A DNA stretch of 64,000 nucleotides. Origin: Rubrivivax sp. GTDB lineage: Bacteria; Pseudomonadota; Gammaproteobacteria; Burkholderiales; Burkholderiaceae_C. The notes under the pieces were generated by a model. That model searched no databases. It had not been told where the DNA came from and saw only the letters and a list, made by a program, of their open reading frames with translations. The stretch spans positions 1 to 64,000 of the forward strand of contig JADCGP010000009.1 of NCBI GenBank assembly GCA_020248915.1. Direction: 5' to 3'. A program made the translations under genes and the position numbers. Of the stretch, positions 43,915 to 52,640 are shown in pieces. How positions within the stretch are numbered: the stretch's first letter is position 1; each line of letters opens with the position of its first letter.

Positions 43915-45312
43915 ATGACCCGCCTGCTGCGCACCCTGGCCGCCTGTGTCACCCTGCCGCTGGGCGGCTGCGCGGCGCTCGACCCGCATGCGATCCTGAC
44001 GCGCCAGATCGTCGCCGCTCCGGCCGCGCCAGCCACTCCCGCCACGCCGGACGCGCCCGCCGCGCCAGCCGCGCCCGGCACGCTCGACGCCGTCACCCGC
44101 CAGGCCGCCTTCGACCACGTCTGGCGCACGATCGACCAGCGCTACTACGACCCGACCATGAACGGCGTGGACTGGAAGGCCGTGGGCGCGAAGTGGCGGC
44201 CGCTCGTGCTCGAGGCGCCCGACGACGCCGCATTCTGGGACCGCCTCGACCGCATGGCCGGCGAGCTGCGCGACCTGCACACCCGCGTCGAGAGTCCGTC
44301 CCGCGCGCGGCTGTTCGAGGCCTCGAAGTCGGTGAGTCTCGGGTTCGACTTCAGGCCGCTGGGTGACGCACTCGCGGTGACGATCGTGGACCCCGAGTCC
44401 GACGCGTGGTGGGCCGGCGTGCGCCCAGGCATGGTGCTGGCGGCGGTGGAGGGCGAGCCTGCGCAGGCCGTGTTCGGCCGGCTGCGGGCCGAGGCCCGCG
44501 ACGGGTCCACCGAGCAGCAGCGGGTCCGGCTGGCCACCCGGGGGCTGTTGGCCGGCGAGCCCGACTCCACGGCGCGCCTCGCCTTCGAGCGCGCCGACGG
44601 CACGCGTCTCGAGGCCACGCTGCGGCGCACGCTGTTCAACCGCGCGCCGCGCGTCACGCACCGCCGGCTGCCCGATGGCACCGGCTACATCCGCCTCACC
44701 GAGTGGAGCGAGAGCCTGCGCCGCCAGATGCTGGCCGCGCTGGCCGGGCTGAAGGACGCGCCCGCGCTCGTCATCGACCTGCGCGGCAACGGCGGCGGCT
44801 CCGGCGACATGGTGCACGCCGTGGCGCGGCAGTTCTTCGAGGGCGCCGTCACGGCCAGCCGCGTGGTCACGCGCACCGGCAAGCCCATCACGCTGGCCTT
44901 CGGGCTGGTCGAGGTCGTCAAGCTCCAGCCCGTGCTCGAGGGCACGGGCCTCTACAAGGGGCCCGTGGCGATCCTCTTGGACGACGCCAGCGGCAGCGCC
45001 AGCGAGGGCTTTGCGAGCCTGATGCAGTGGCACCAGCGCGCCCAGGTGGTGGGCCAGGTCTCGTGCGGCTGCCTGCTCGGCTTCATGGGCTACGCCGCGG
45101 TGCCCGGCGGCGGCCGGCTCGCCTACAGCGAGCTGGGCGTGGTGCTGCCCGACGGTCGCCGCGTCGAGGGCACCGGCGTGGTGCCCGACGTGCCGGTGCC
45201 GCTGGCGCTGGACGACCTGCGCCTCAGCCGCGACCGCACGCTCGAGGCGGCCGTGGCGGCCCTGGCACGGGCGCCCGCGCCCCGGCTCACGGCAAGGGTT
45301 GCGGGCGGCTGA
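43915..45312 (+). CDS. S41-family peptidase, putative lipoprotein
   Basis: The 465-residue protein has a lipoprotein leader (LPLGGC, Cys about residue 20), an Ala/Pro linker, an S41 N-terminal helical part (FDHVWRTIDQRYYDPTMNG), a PDZ-like region and the catalytic domain with the nucleophile in DDASGSASEGFASL. The Lys-bearing TFGKG of CtpA enzymes is replaced by VSCGCLLGF, so the Ser-Lys dyad seems absent and a tricorn-type (S41B) mechanism or loss of activity is possible. It probably works in the periplasm at the outer membrane. Confidence 0.87.
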   Translation: MTRLLRTLAACVTLPLGGCAALDPHAILTRQIVAAPAAPATPATPDAPAAPAAPGTLDAVTRQAAFDHVWRTIDQRYYDPTMNGVDWKAVGAKWRPLVLEAPDDAAFWDRLDRMAGELRDLHTRVESPSRARLFEASKSVSLGFDFRPLGDALAVTIVDPESDAWWAGVRPGMVLAAVEGEPAQAVFGRLRAEARDGSTEQQRVRLATRGLLAGEPDSTARLAFERADGTRLEATLRRTLFNRAPRVTHRRLPDGTGYIRLTEWSESLRRQMLAALAGLKDAPALVIDLRGNGGGSGDMVHAVARQFFEGAVTASRVVTRTGKPITLAFGLVEVVKLQPVLEGTGLYKGPVAILLDDASGSASEGFASLMQWHQRAQVVGQVSCGCLLGFMGYAAVPGGGRLAYSELGVVLPDGRRVEGTGVVPDVPVPLALDDLRLSRDRTLEAAVAALARAPAPRLTARVAGG

Positions 45313-46040
45313 GGCGGTGGGCCGCGGGGGCCCGAGCGGCCGCGCACGGCCACCGATGGACACCCGCGTCATCGCGGGGCCGGGCACGTTGCGGAGCCCG
45401 ATCCGGTGGGCACGCGGCCCGGCGGCCGCAGGTCGTGCCCGATGCGGGTGCTCTTCATCGCGCGCGTGAGCTCGTGCACTGGCTCGTGGTGGCGGACTGC
45501 GGAACCGAACCCGGGCGGCGACGCTGCAAGAGCGTGCACACGCCGCCCTCGAGGACGCGGTTCGCGGGACTCGGCGGATTGAAGTTGACCCGCGTGCGCC
45601 TTCCGGGCAATGCCGCGGCCGCATCGCCGAACCATCCCCACTGCGCGCGCTCTGCGAGCTCCACGCCCCGTCCCCATCCGCCGGCCGGCTCGAACCGGCA
45701 GTCCGGCGGGCTGCAGCGGGCTGTGCCCGGCCCGGGTGGTCACTGCGCCTCGGCGACGGGAGCGCCGACCGCGGCGGTGCGATCGGTTACGCTGCGCCGG
45801 ACGTCGCGCGTCTTGCCCGGACCGCGGTCACGGCCGCGACGAGGGCCGAGGCTCATCCGCTGGAGCCGGCGGTCTCGGCGCCGGCGCGGCCTTGGCATCG
45901 GCAGCCCGGACCGAGCGATCGAGCATCACCACGATGCATCGGTTCGGTGCTGGTCGGCGCGCGGGCGCCTGCCCGCGTTGCCGGCCTGAGCAGGCCCGGG
46001 CGTGACGGCGAGCCGGCACCGACCCCAGATCGGAAGGACG
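45313..46040. other. 728-bp stretch without a supported gene
   Basis: Open frames cross this stretch on both strands but none has a recognisable domain, a sensible ribosome binding site or coding-like composition. It precedes the hsdM remnant and may be what is left of a degraded island. Confidence 0.55.
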
Positions 46041-46510
46041 ATGAACCAAGACCTGAAGAAGACGCTCTGGGCCGCCGCCGACAAGCTGCGGTCCAGCATG
46101 GACGCCGCCGAGTACAAGCACATCGTGCTCGGGCTCGTCTTCCTGAAGTACATCGGCGACGCCTTCGACGAGCGCCGCGCCGAGCGGCAGGCCGCGTTCG
46201 CCGACGCGTCGCAAGACCTGTACCTGCCGGACGCGGGCGACCGCGCCCTGGCCACCGAGGGGCGCGACTACTACGCCATGGTCAACTGCTTCTGCGTGCC
46301 GGGCCCGGCACGCTGGGCGAGCTGATCGACCTCATCTCCTCCATCGGCTTCACGTCCAGCGAGAGCCACCACGCCAAGGATCTGCTGGGCGAGGTGTACG
46401 AGTGTTGACTGGGCCAGTTCGCCAGCGCCGAGGGCAAGAGGGGCGGCCAGTCCTGCGCGTCGGCCAGCGTGGTGAAGGTGCTGGTGGCGGTGCGCTGTGT
46501 CGAACGCCGC
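46041..46510 (+). pseudogene. hsdM: decayed hsdM remnant (type I restriction-modification methylase)
   Basis: The frame from the ATG at 46041 reads MNQDLKKTLWAAADKLRSSM and continues through EYKHIVLGLVFLKYIGDAF and RDYYAMVN, the N-terminal helical domain of HsdM. At PARW (about 46315) it jumps to a different frame reading LGELIDLISSIGF, which lies some 60 codons further on in intact HsdM. GEVYE is then followed by Cys-stop where Tyr-Phe is expected, and LGQFASAEGKRGGQ continues with substitutions to about 46500. The methylase core, specificity and restriction subunits are absent, so it is non-functional. SD-like GGAAGGA precedes the ATG. Confidence 0.88.
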
Positions 46511-46530
46511 GTGCCTGCCCCCGGAGCCGA

Positions 46531-47181
46531 CTACTTGGCCGAAGCGCGACGGTCGTGCGCCGGCGGCGACAGCCCGGCGCCACCGGGTACCGAAGCGATC
46601 CCGCCGATGAGCATCTGGGTGGCCATGTCGGCCACGGCCTCCAGAGTGAGCGGGCCGCTGGCCTGGAACCAGGTGTAGGTCCAGTTCACCGTGCCGAACG
46701 CAAGCATGGTCAGCGCCATGGACTGCCGCCGGCGGCTGGCGATCTCGGGGTTGATCTCCACGACGATGCCATGCAAGAGCAGCGTGCAGCGCCGTTCGGC
46801 GGCGCGGATCTGCTCCTGGCTCTCCTCGGGGAGTGAGCCCATCTCGGTGAACAGCGTCGGGTAGTTGAGCCGGTACTCGTCATACACCTGAAGACAGGTG
46901 AGCAGGAAGGCCCGCAGCCGGGCTTGCGGCGTCGCTGCCTGCGCGATGGCGGCATGCGCGCGCTTCGTCAAGGCTTCGACGACCTCGGACAGCAGCGTCA
47001 CGAGCATGGCGTCCTTGTTCGGGAAGTAGTGGTAGATCCAGGCCTTTGACGTCACGTTGCAGGCCTTGGCGATCTCCGAGATCGAGGTCTTGTGATACCC
47101 CTGCCGCGCGAACAGCTCGGCGGCACGGTCGAGGATCAGCTGGCGCTTGTCGTCGTGGTCCTTGGCGCGCACTCCGACCAT
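46531..47181 (-). CDS. TetR-family transcriptional regulator
   Basis: The 216-residue protein has the TetR HTH (ELFARQGYHKTSISEIAKACNVTSKAWIYHYFPNKDAM, about 23-60) and a long ligand-binding region typical of acyl-CoA-responsive members (TLFTEMGSLPEESQ, FGTVNWTYTWFQ). It is divergent from a crotonase/acyl-CoA dehydrogenase operon, with a palindrome at 47225-47238 between them. I infer that it represses that operon and itself, with an acyl-CoA as inducer, as PaaR/PsrA-type proteins do. Confidence 0.92.
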   Translation of the reverse strand: MVGVRAKDHDDKRQLILDRAAELFARQGYHKTSISEIAKACNVTSKAWIYHYFPNKDAMLVTLLSEVVEALTKRAHAAIAQAATPQARLRAFLLTCLQVYDEYRLNYPTLFTEMGSLPEESQEQIRAAERRCTLLLHGIVVEINPEIASRRRQSMALTMLAFGTVNWTYTWFQASGPLTLEAVADMATQMLIGGIASVPGGAGLSPPAHDRRASAK

Positions 47182-47224
47182 GGGTCTTCTCCAGATGCCA
47201 TCCAGGGCATTATCCGCGCTCCAT

Positions 47225-47238
47225 TGAACGGTCGTTCA
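47225..47238. promoter_or_regulatory. candidate TetR operator
   Basis: TGAACG-GT-CGTTCA is a perfect 6-bp dyad with a 2-bp centre between the divergent TetR and crotonase genes. On the minus strand a GATAAT -10-like box lies at 47214-47209, which puts the dyad over the -35 region of the TetR gene and fits autoregulation. Confidence 0.65.
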
Positions 47239-47292
47239 CATCACTGCCCGGACGCATGACGGGGCGCACGGGTGCGCTGCGTTCTCTCGGGC

Positions 47293-48372
47293 ATGGACAA
47301 GGACGCGGCGGGGAGTGTGGTGGCTGCCGGCAGTCGTCGGGACCGCGGCGTGGCCTGGATCGAGGGGCGGCATCCTCCGGTCAACGCGCTGTCGCAGCCC
47401 GTACGGCAGGGGCTCGTCGACGGCGTCCGAGCCCTGGCTTGCGATCTTTCGGTGGATGCGATCGTGCTCTCGGCGGCCGGAAGCACGTTCTTCGCGGGAG
47501 CCGACATCGACGAACTGGACCGCGGCGTGGCCGCGCCGGGACTGCTCGACCTGGTGCGGGCCTGCGATGGGGCGCCGCAGCCCGTCGTGGCGGCGCTCCA
47601 CGGCACGGTGTACGGTGGCGGCGTGGTGGTCGCCTACGCGTGCGACAGGCGGGTGGCCGAGGAGGGCACGCGTTTCGCGCTGCCCGAGGTGGGCCTGGGC
47701 CTGCTGCCGACCTTCGGGGGCACGCAGTGGCTGCCACGGTGGCTCGGCGTGGAGCCTGCACTGGCCCTGATCCTGGACGGGCAGACCTGGACCGCGGAGC
47801 TGGCGCTTGCGCATGGCCTGGTGGACGCCCTGGCGCCAGCGCAGGGCCTGGACGATGCCGTCCACGCGGCGGCCTTGGCGGGACCCGCGAAGCGGCGCAT
47901 CGGCGACCCGGCGCAGTGGTGCGAGACACCGCCCGAGCTGCGCGCCGAGGCAATCCAGAGGCGCCGCGATCGGCTGGCGTGCTCGGCGCCGGACTTCGAT
48001 GCCGCCTGGACCTGCCTCGAGGTCATCGAGCGCGGACTCGAGCTGCCGATCGAGGAAGCCCTGAGGCTGGAGCACGAGCAGTTCGAGCGGCTGCGACAGT
48101 CGGCCCAATCGCGCCGGTTGCGCCGCCTCTTCTTCGCCGAGCGGCGCCTTCGGCGCTGCGGCAGCGCAGTCGAACCGGCCGCGCAGCGCGTGCGCGAGAC
48201 CGGTGACGATCCCGCCGCGCTGGTCGCGCTGGCGCGGCGGATCCTCGCCGACGGCGACATCGCCGACGCCGAGCTTCTCGACGCGCTGATCGTCCGAGTG
48301 CTGGGTCTGCCGCGCCATGCGCCAAGCCGCATCGGGACCCTGCTGCCTGAGAGGTCCTTCGCGCCTGTCTGA
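47293..48372 (+). CDS. crotonase fused to remnants of a FadB-like protein, dehydrogenase core missing
   Basis: The 359-residue protein starts with a crotonase domain (AGSTFFAGADIDELD, GTVYGGGVVVAYACDRRVA, LPEVGLGLLPTFGGTQWLPR). It continues with the linker seen in FadB-like bifunctional enzymes (EHEQFERLRQSAQSRRLRRL then FFAER) and ends with the tail of a 3-hydroxyacyl-CoA dehydrogenase C-terminal domain (LIVRVLGLPRHAPSRIG). The NAD-binding core of about 200-250 residues is absent, so only hydratase activity is expected. It leads the operon opposite the TetR gene; the acyl-CoA dehydrogenase gene follows after 9 bp. Confidence 0.82.
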   Translation: MDKDAAGSVVAAGSRRDRGVAWIEGRHPPVNALSQPVRQGLVDGVRALACDLSVDAIVLSAAGSTFFAGADIDELDRGVAAPGLLDLVRACDGAPQPVVAALHGTVYGGGVVVAYACDRRVAEEGTRFALPEVGLGLLPTFGGTQWLPRWLGVEPALALILDGQTWTAELALAHGLVDALAPAQGLDDAVHAAALAGPAKRRIGDPAQWCETPPELRAEAIQRRRDRLACSAPDFDAAWTCLEVIERGLELPIEEALRLEHEQFERLRQSAQSRRLRRLFFAERRLRRCGSAVEPAAQRVRETGDDPAALVALARRILADGDIADAELLDALIVRVLGLPRHAPSRIGTLLPERSFAPV

Positions 48373-48381
48373 CCCTGTCCG

Positions 48382-49470
48382 ATGAACTTCGACCTCTCCG
48401 ACGACTGCAAGGCCATGGCCGGCGAGGTGCGCCGCGTTCTGGAGCGCTGCTGCACGATGGACGAGGTGCGCCGGTGTCTTGCGACCGGGCGACCCAGTGA
48501 GCGAACCTGGCGCGCGCTCGCCGAGCTCGGCGTCCTCGGCGCCGCGATTCCCGAATGCTGGGGCGGCAGCGGGCTGGGTGAGCTCGCACTGGCAGCGTGT
48601 GCCGAGTCGATCGGGCATGCCTGTGCGCCGGTGCCGACGCTGGCCAGCCTCTATCTGGCGACGCCGGCGCTGCTGCAGCTGGGCGATGACGACCTGCGGG
48701 CGCGATGGTTGCCTCGCCTGGCGCGCGGCGAGGTCATCGGCAGCGTGGCCTTCGGTGACCTGGTCGTCGATGACGCCGGACGGGCCAGCGGCGAGCTGCG
48801 GCTCGTGCCTGGCGGTGGGCAGGCCGACGTGCTGGTGCTGCTCGGTGAAGGCGCCGGCGGCTGGTGCGTCGATCTACGGCAACGCGGCGTGTCGCGCCGC
48901 GAGCATGCCGTGCTCGACCCTGGCTATCCGCTGGCCGACCTGCATCTCGTGGGGGTCGCCGCGCACCGCCTGTCCGCGGAGCCGGGCAGCGCTTCGGCCC
49001 TGCGCGATCAGGCCGCGGTGCTGCTGGCGTTCGAGCAGCTGGGCGGTGCGGAGCGGGCGCTGGGCATGGCACGCAGCCACACGTTGACGCGCCGCACGTT
49101 TGGGCGCACCGTGGCTTCGTACCAGGCTGTCAAGCACCTGCTGGCCGATGTCTGGTGCCGCATCGAGATCGCCCGTGGCCATGCCTACCATGGCGCGTGG
49201 GCCCTTGCCCATCGGCGTGCCCAGCTGCCGCTGGCCGCCGCCGGTGCCCGCGTAGCGGCCAGCGAGGCGTTCGAGTTCGCGGCGCAGGAGAACCTGCAGC
49301 TGCACGGCGGCATGGGCTTCACCTGGGAGGCCGACTGCCACCCGCTGTACAAGCGCGCGCGCTCCACCGCCCTGGCGCTCGGCCCCGTCCGCGATTGGAA
49401 GCGCAGCCTCATCGAGCGGTTGCGCGAGCCGCTCGATGCACCGCGGCAGGAGACGGCACGTGGACTTTGA
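48382..49470 (+). CDS. acyl-CoA dehydrogenase, first of a heteromeric pair
   Basis: This short (362-residue) ACAD has the C-terminal helical domain (FAAQENLQLHGGMGFTWEADCHPLY) but lacks the YEGT catalytic Glu and has weak FAD-binding motifs. Such proteins form alpha2-beta2 complexes with an adjacent ACAD in steroid and other bulky acyl-CoA degradation. Its stop overlaps the start of the next ACAD by 11 bp, which fits a subunit pair. Confidence 0.85.
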   Translation: MNFDLSDDCKAMAGEVRRVLERCCTMDEVRRCLATGRPSERTWRALAELGVLGAAIPECWGGSGLGELALAACAESIGHACAPVPTLASLYLATPALLQLGDDDLRARWLPRLARGEVIGSVAFGDLVVDDAGRASGELRLVPGGGQADVLVLLGEGAGGWCVDLRQRGVSRREHAVLDPGYPLADLHLVGVAAHRLSAEPGSASALRDQAAVLLAFEQLGGAERALGMARSHTLTRRTFGRTVASYQAVKHLLADVWCRIEIARGHAYHGAWALAHRRAQLPLAAAGARVAASEAFEFAAQENLQLHGGMGFTWEADCHPLYKRARSTALALGPVRDWKRSLIERLREPLDAPRQETARGL

Positions 49471-50671
49471 CGACAGCCCCAACGAGGCCACCTTCCGCGC
49501 CGAAGTGCGCGCCTGGCTGGCCGCGCATGCCGAGCCCAGGCGCCACCCGCGCGACTTCGTCGGCGACGGCCTGCCGCCGGCCGAGCGCCTCGCCGCAGCA
49601 CGCGCCTGGCAGGCCAAGAAGGCCGCGGCCGGCTACGCCGCGATCACCTGGCCGCGGGAGTTCGGCGGCCGCGACGGCAGCGTGGTCGAGCAGCTGATCT
49701 ACCTCGAGGAGGAGCAGCACTGGCGCTCGACCTTCGGCTACTTCGAGATCGGCGTCGGGATGTGCCTGCCGACGCTCATGGTGCACGGCAGCGACGCCCA
49801 CCGTTCGCGCCATCTGCGCCCCGGCCTGGACGGCGAGGAGATCTGGTGCCAGCTGTTCAGTGAGCCGGCGGCCGGCTCCGATCTCGCCGGCGTGCTGACC
49901 CGGGCGCGGCGCGACGGCGACGCCTGGATCGTCGACGGACAGAAGACCTGGACCACCGGGGCGCAGTTCTCCGACTTCGGTCTGCTGCTGGTCCGCACCG
50001 ACCCGACGCTGCCCAAGCACGCCGGGCTGACCATGCTCTTCGTCGACATGAAGAGCCCGGGCATCGAGGTGAGGCCCATCCGCCAGATGGCCGGCGAGAG
50101 CGAATTCAACGAGGTCTTCTTCAGCGGCGTGCGCGTGCCCGATGCGCAGCGGCTGGGGGCGGTGGGTGCGGGCTGGAAGGTGGCGCTGACGACGCTGATG
50201 AACGAGCGCCTGACGGTGGGCACCGAGACCGGCCTGGCTGGGGCCGATGCGCTGCTGCGCGCCGCCCACGCGCTCGGGCACCTGGGCGACGACAGCGTCG
50301 TCGAGCAGTTGGCCGATGCCTGGATCGTCGACGAGGGGCTGCGCCTGCACCGGTGCCGCACGCTGACCGCGCTGGCGCGCGGGGCCCAGCCCGGGCCCGA
50401 GCAGTCGATCGGCAAGCTGCTGAAGGCTTCGCTGTCGCAGCGTGTCGCCCGTCTGGCGCTGGACCTGCGCGGCGTCGAGGGTCTGGTGGCCGAGGCCGAT
50501 GCGACGTCGCCCTGGGCGGCGCTGCAGCGCACGTGGTCGTGGTCGGCGGCGATGCGCATCGCCGGCGGCACCGACCAGATCCTGCGCAACGTCATCGCCG
50601 AGCGCGTGCTCGGACTTCCCGAGGAGATCCGGCTCGACAAGGGCCTGCCGTTCAACGAGGTGCCACGATGA
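49460..50671 (+). CDS. acyl-CoA dehydrogenase, second of a heteromeric pair
   Basis: The 403-residue ACAD has WCQLFSEPAAGSDLAGV for FAD and substrate, GQKTWTTGAQ and the C-terminal AGGTDQILRNVIAERVLGLP, as in FadE17/FadE27-like large subunits. The start is a GTG at 49460 inside the previous gene, with CAGGAGA upstream, giving VDFDDSPNEATFRAEVR; a longer start at 49436 lacks support. Its stop overlaps the peptidase ATG. Confidence 0.88.
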   Translation: MDFDDSPNEATFRAEVRAWLAAHAEPRRHPRDFVGDGLPPAERLAAARAWQAKKAAAGYAAITWPREFGGRDGSVVEQLIYLEEEQHWRSTFGYFEIGVGMCLPTLMVHGSDAHRSRHLRPGLDGEEIWCQLFSEPAAGSDLAGVLTRARRDGDAWIVDGQKTWTTGAQFSDFGLLLVRTDPTLPKHAGLTMLFVDMKSPGIEVRPIRQMAGESEFNEVFFSGVRVPDAQRLGAVGAGWKVALTTLMNERLTVGTETGLAGADALLRAAHALGHLGDDSVVEQLADAWIVDEGLRLHRCRTLTALARGAQPGPEQSIGKLLKASLSQRVARLALDLRGVEGLVAEADATSPWAALQRTWSWSAAMRIAGGTDQILRNVIAERVLGLPEEIRLDKGLPFNEVPR

Positions 50672-51513
50672 GAATCTTCCTCAGTGCCGACATAGAGGGG
50701 GTGGCTGGGATCGCCCATTACCCGAGCACCGGCCCCGGCCGCTTCGACTATGAAGCCGGCCGGCGCTGGATGACCCAGGAGGTCGCGGCGGCGTGTCGCG
50801 CAGCGATCGCCGTCGGCGCCCAAGAGATCGTGGTGACCGACGGGCACGGGTCGGCTCACAACCTCCTGTTCGACGACCTCCCCGACGGTGTGCGGCTGGT
50901 TCGATCGTGGCCGCGACCCCTGATCCAGATGCAGGGGATCGAGGATGGCCGCTACGACGCCGCGATCTTCGTCGGCCACCATGCCAGCGCGTCGATGTGG
51001 GGCGGGATCCTGTCGCACACCTTCGTGCTCGCCTTCCGCGACGTGCGCCTGAACGGCGTCTCGCAGTCGGAGACCACGCTGAACGCGCTGGTTGCCGCGC
51101 ACCACGGCGTGCCGGTGGTGTTCTCCTCGGGCGACGACGCCTACATCGCGCACTGCCGGGAGCGCCTGCCGCAGATCGAGACCGTGGTCACGAAGCGGTC
51201 GCTCGGCTTGACGGCCATCGACAGCCTCAAGCCCGCCGCCGCACAGCGCCTGATCGCCGAGGGCGTGACACGCGCGCTCGGGCGGATCCGTTCGTTCGAG
51301 CCGCTGCCGCTGCCAGAACGCTTCGAGCTCGAGATCGAGTTCGCCGACCGCAGCCAGCCCGAGATGTGGGAGTGGTTGCCGTGGTGCGAGCGCACCGGCC
51401 CCTTCAGCGTACGCTGGGTCGTGCGCGACATCGTGCAGGTGATGAAGGTGATCGGCTTCGCGTCCTTCTACCAGAGCCACGGCGTGCCGCGTTACGGCGA
51501 AGGCAAGCCCTGA
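50668..51513 (+). CDS. DppA-like D-aminopeptidase (M55)
   Basis: The 281-residue cytoplasmic metallopeptidase starts MRIFLSADIEGVAG. Its zinc ligands line up with Bacillus DppA: Asp8, Glu10, His60 (TDGHGSAHN), His104 (GHHAS) and probably Glu135. Family members release D-Ala or D-residues from small peptides as decameric rings. It is coupled by ATGA overlap to the acyl-CoA dehydrogenase pair, an unusual neighbour, and its 3' end overlaps the convergent flavoprotein gene by 22 bp. The nearby DmpA-like peptidase, amino-acid oxidase-like gene and ABC permeases suggest peptide catabolism. Confidence 0.88.
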   Translation: MRIFLSADIEGVAGIAHYPSTGPGRFDYEAGRRWMTQEVAAACRAAIAVGAQEIVVTDGHGSAHNLLFDDLPDGVRLVRSWPRPLIQMQGIEDGRYDAAIFVGHHASASMWGGILSHTFVLAFRDVRLNGVSQSETTLNALVAAHHGVPVVFSSGDDAYIAHCRERLPQIETVVTKRSLGLTAIDSLKPAAAQRLIAEGVTRALGRIRSFEPLPLPERFELEIEFADRSQPEMWEWLPWCERTGPFSVRWVVRDIVQVMKVIGFASFYQSHGVPRYGEGKP

Positions 51514-52640
51514 GACCTTCGCCTGGGCGCCAAGGCCTCGGGCGGCACGCCTAGCGATTCGGGCCAGGAGACTCCGGCGATCAGGCATTCGCACGCCTGC
51601 GCCATGGACGGGGCAGTCTGCAGCCCGTAGCCTCCCTGGCCGGCCAGCCAGAAGAAGCCCTCGACATCGGGGTCGAAGCCCGCCACCGGCGTGCGGTCGG
51701 GGGTGAAGGTGCGCAGTCCGGCCCACTTGTGCGTCACCCGGCGCACGCTCATCGTGGTGACCTCCTCGATGCGCCAGGCCGCCAGTGCCACGTCGTACTC
51801 GTCAGCCTGGGCGTCGCAGGGGGGCGACGGCGTCTCGTCGGCCGGCGACGCCAGCAGCCGACGGCCCTCCGGCAGGAAGTAGAACTCGTTGGCCAGCGAG
51901 CGCACGAGGGGCCAGGCGTGGGCGTCGATGCCGCCCGGCGGATCGAACGCGATGATCGTGCGCCGCAGCGGCGCCAGCCCCAACGGCGCCACGCCGGCCC
52001 GCAGCGCTACCTCGTCGGCCCAGGCGCCGGCGGCGTCGATGAGCACCGGTGCCCCGAAGTCACCCTGCGGGGTGCGCACGACCCATTCAGAGTTGCGGCG
52101 CTCGATCGCCGTCGCCTCGGCCGACGTGACCACGCTCCCGCCGCGCTGCCGCAGGCCGCGGGCGTACCCCATCAGCAGCGCGTGGCCGTCCAGGCGCGCC
52201 GCCGCCGGATCGAGCAGCGCGCGCGTGATGCCACCCTCGGCCTCGCCGGCCAGCTTCAACACCGGGACGATGGCCCGTGCCGCGTCCAGTGCGATCTCGT
52301 GCGCCGTGCCGGTGATCGAGGCCATCTCCGCCAGGTTCTGCTCGAACAGCGCATCCTGGCCGTCGCGCACGACCATCATCGCCGGCGCCGGGGACGCCAG
52401 GACGCTGTCGGCGAATCCGGGCGGCGGCGCGGCGAAGAACGCACCGCTGCAGCGGGTCAGCAGGCGCACGACGCGATTGCCGATACCGAAGTGGTAGTAG
52501 GTGGCCGAACGTCCCGACGAGTGGTAGGCCAGGCTGGACTCGCGATCGAGCACGATCACGCGGCCGTGCGCGGCCAGCCGCCACGCGGCAGACAGCCCGG
52601 CGATCCCGGCGCCGACGACGAGGACGTCGGCGCCGGTCAT
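51492..52640 (-). CDS. FAD-dependent D-amino-acid oxidase-like dehydrogenase
   Basis: The 382-residue DAO-family protein has an N-terminal FAD fold (VLVVGAGIAGLSAAWRL), SSGRSATYYHFGIGN, a substrate domain and the C-terminal TPDRTPVAGFDPDVEGFFWLAGQGGYGLQTAP that closes over FAD. Family members oxidise D-amino acids, glycine derivatives or N-methyl amino acids. The ATG at 52640 overlaps the stop of the P1 peptidase gene (ATGA), so peptide cleavage and amino-acid oxidation are probably linked. Confidence 0.87.
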   Translation of the reverse strand: MTGADVLVVGAGIAGLSAAWRLAAHGRVIVLDRESSLAYHSSGRSATYYHFGIGNRVVRLLTRCSGAFFAAPPPGFADSVLASPAPAMMVVRDGQDALFEQNLAEMASITGTAHEIALDAARAIVPVLKLAGEAEGGITRALLDPAAARLDGHALLMGYARGLRQRGGSVVTSAEATAIERRNSEWVVRTPQGDFGAPVLIDAAGAWADEVALRAGVAPLGLAPLRRTIIAFDPPGGIDAHAWPLVRSLANEFYFLPEGRRLLASPADETPSPPCDAQADEYDVALAAWRIEEVTTMSVRRVTHKWAGLRTFTPDRTPVAGFDPDVEGFFWLAGQGGYGLQTAPSMAQACECLIAGVSWPESLGVPPEALAPRRRSQGLPSP

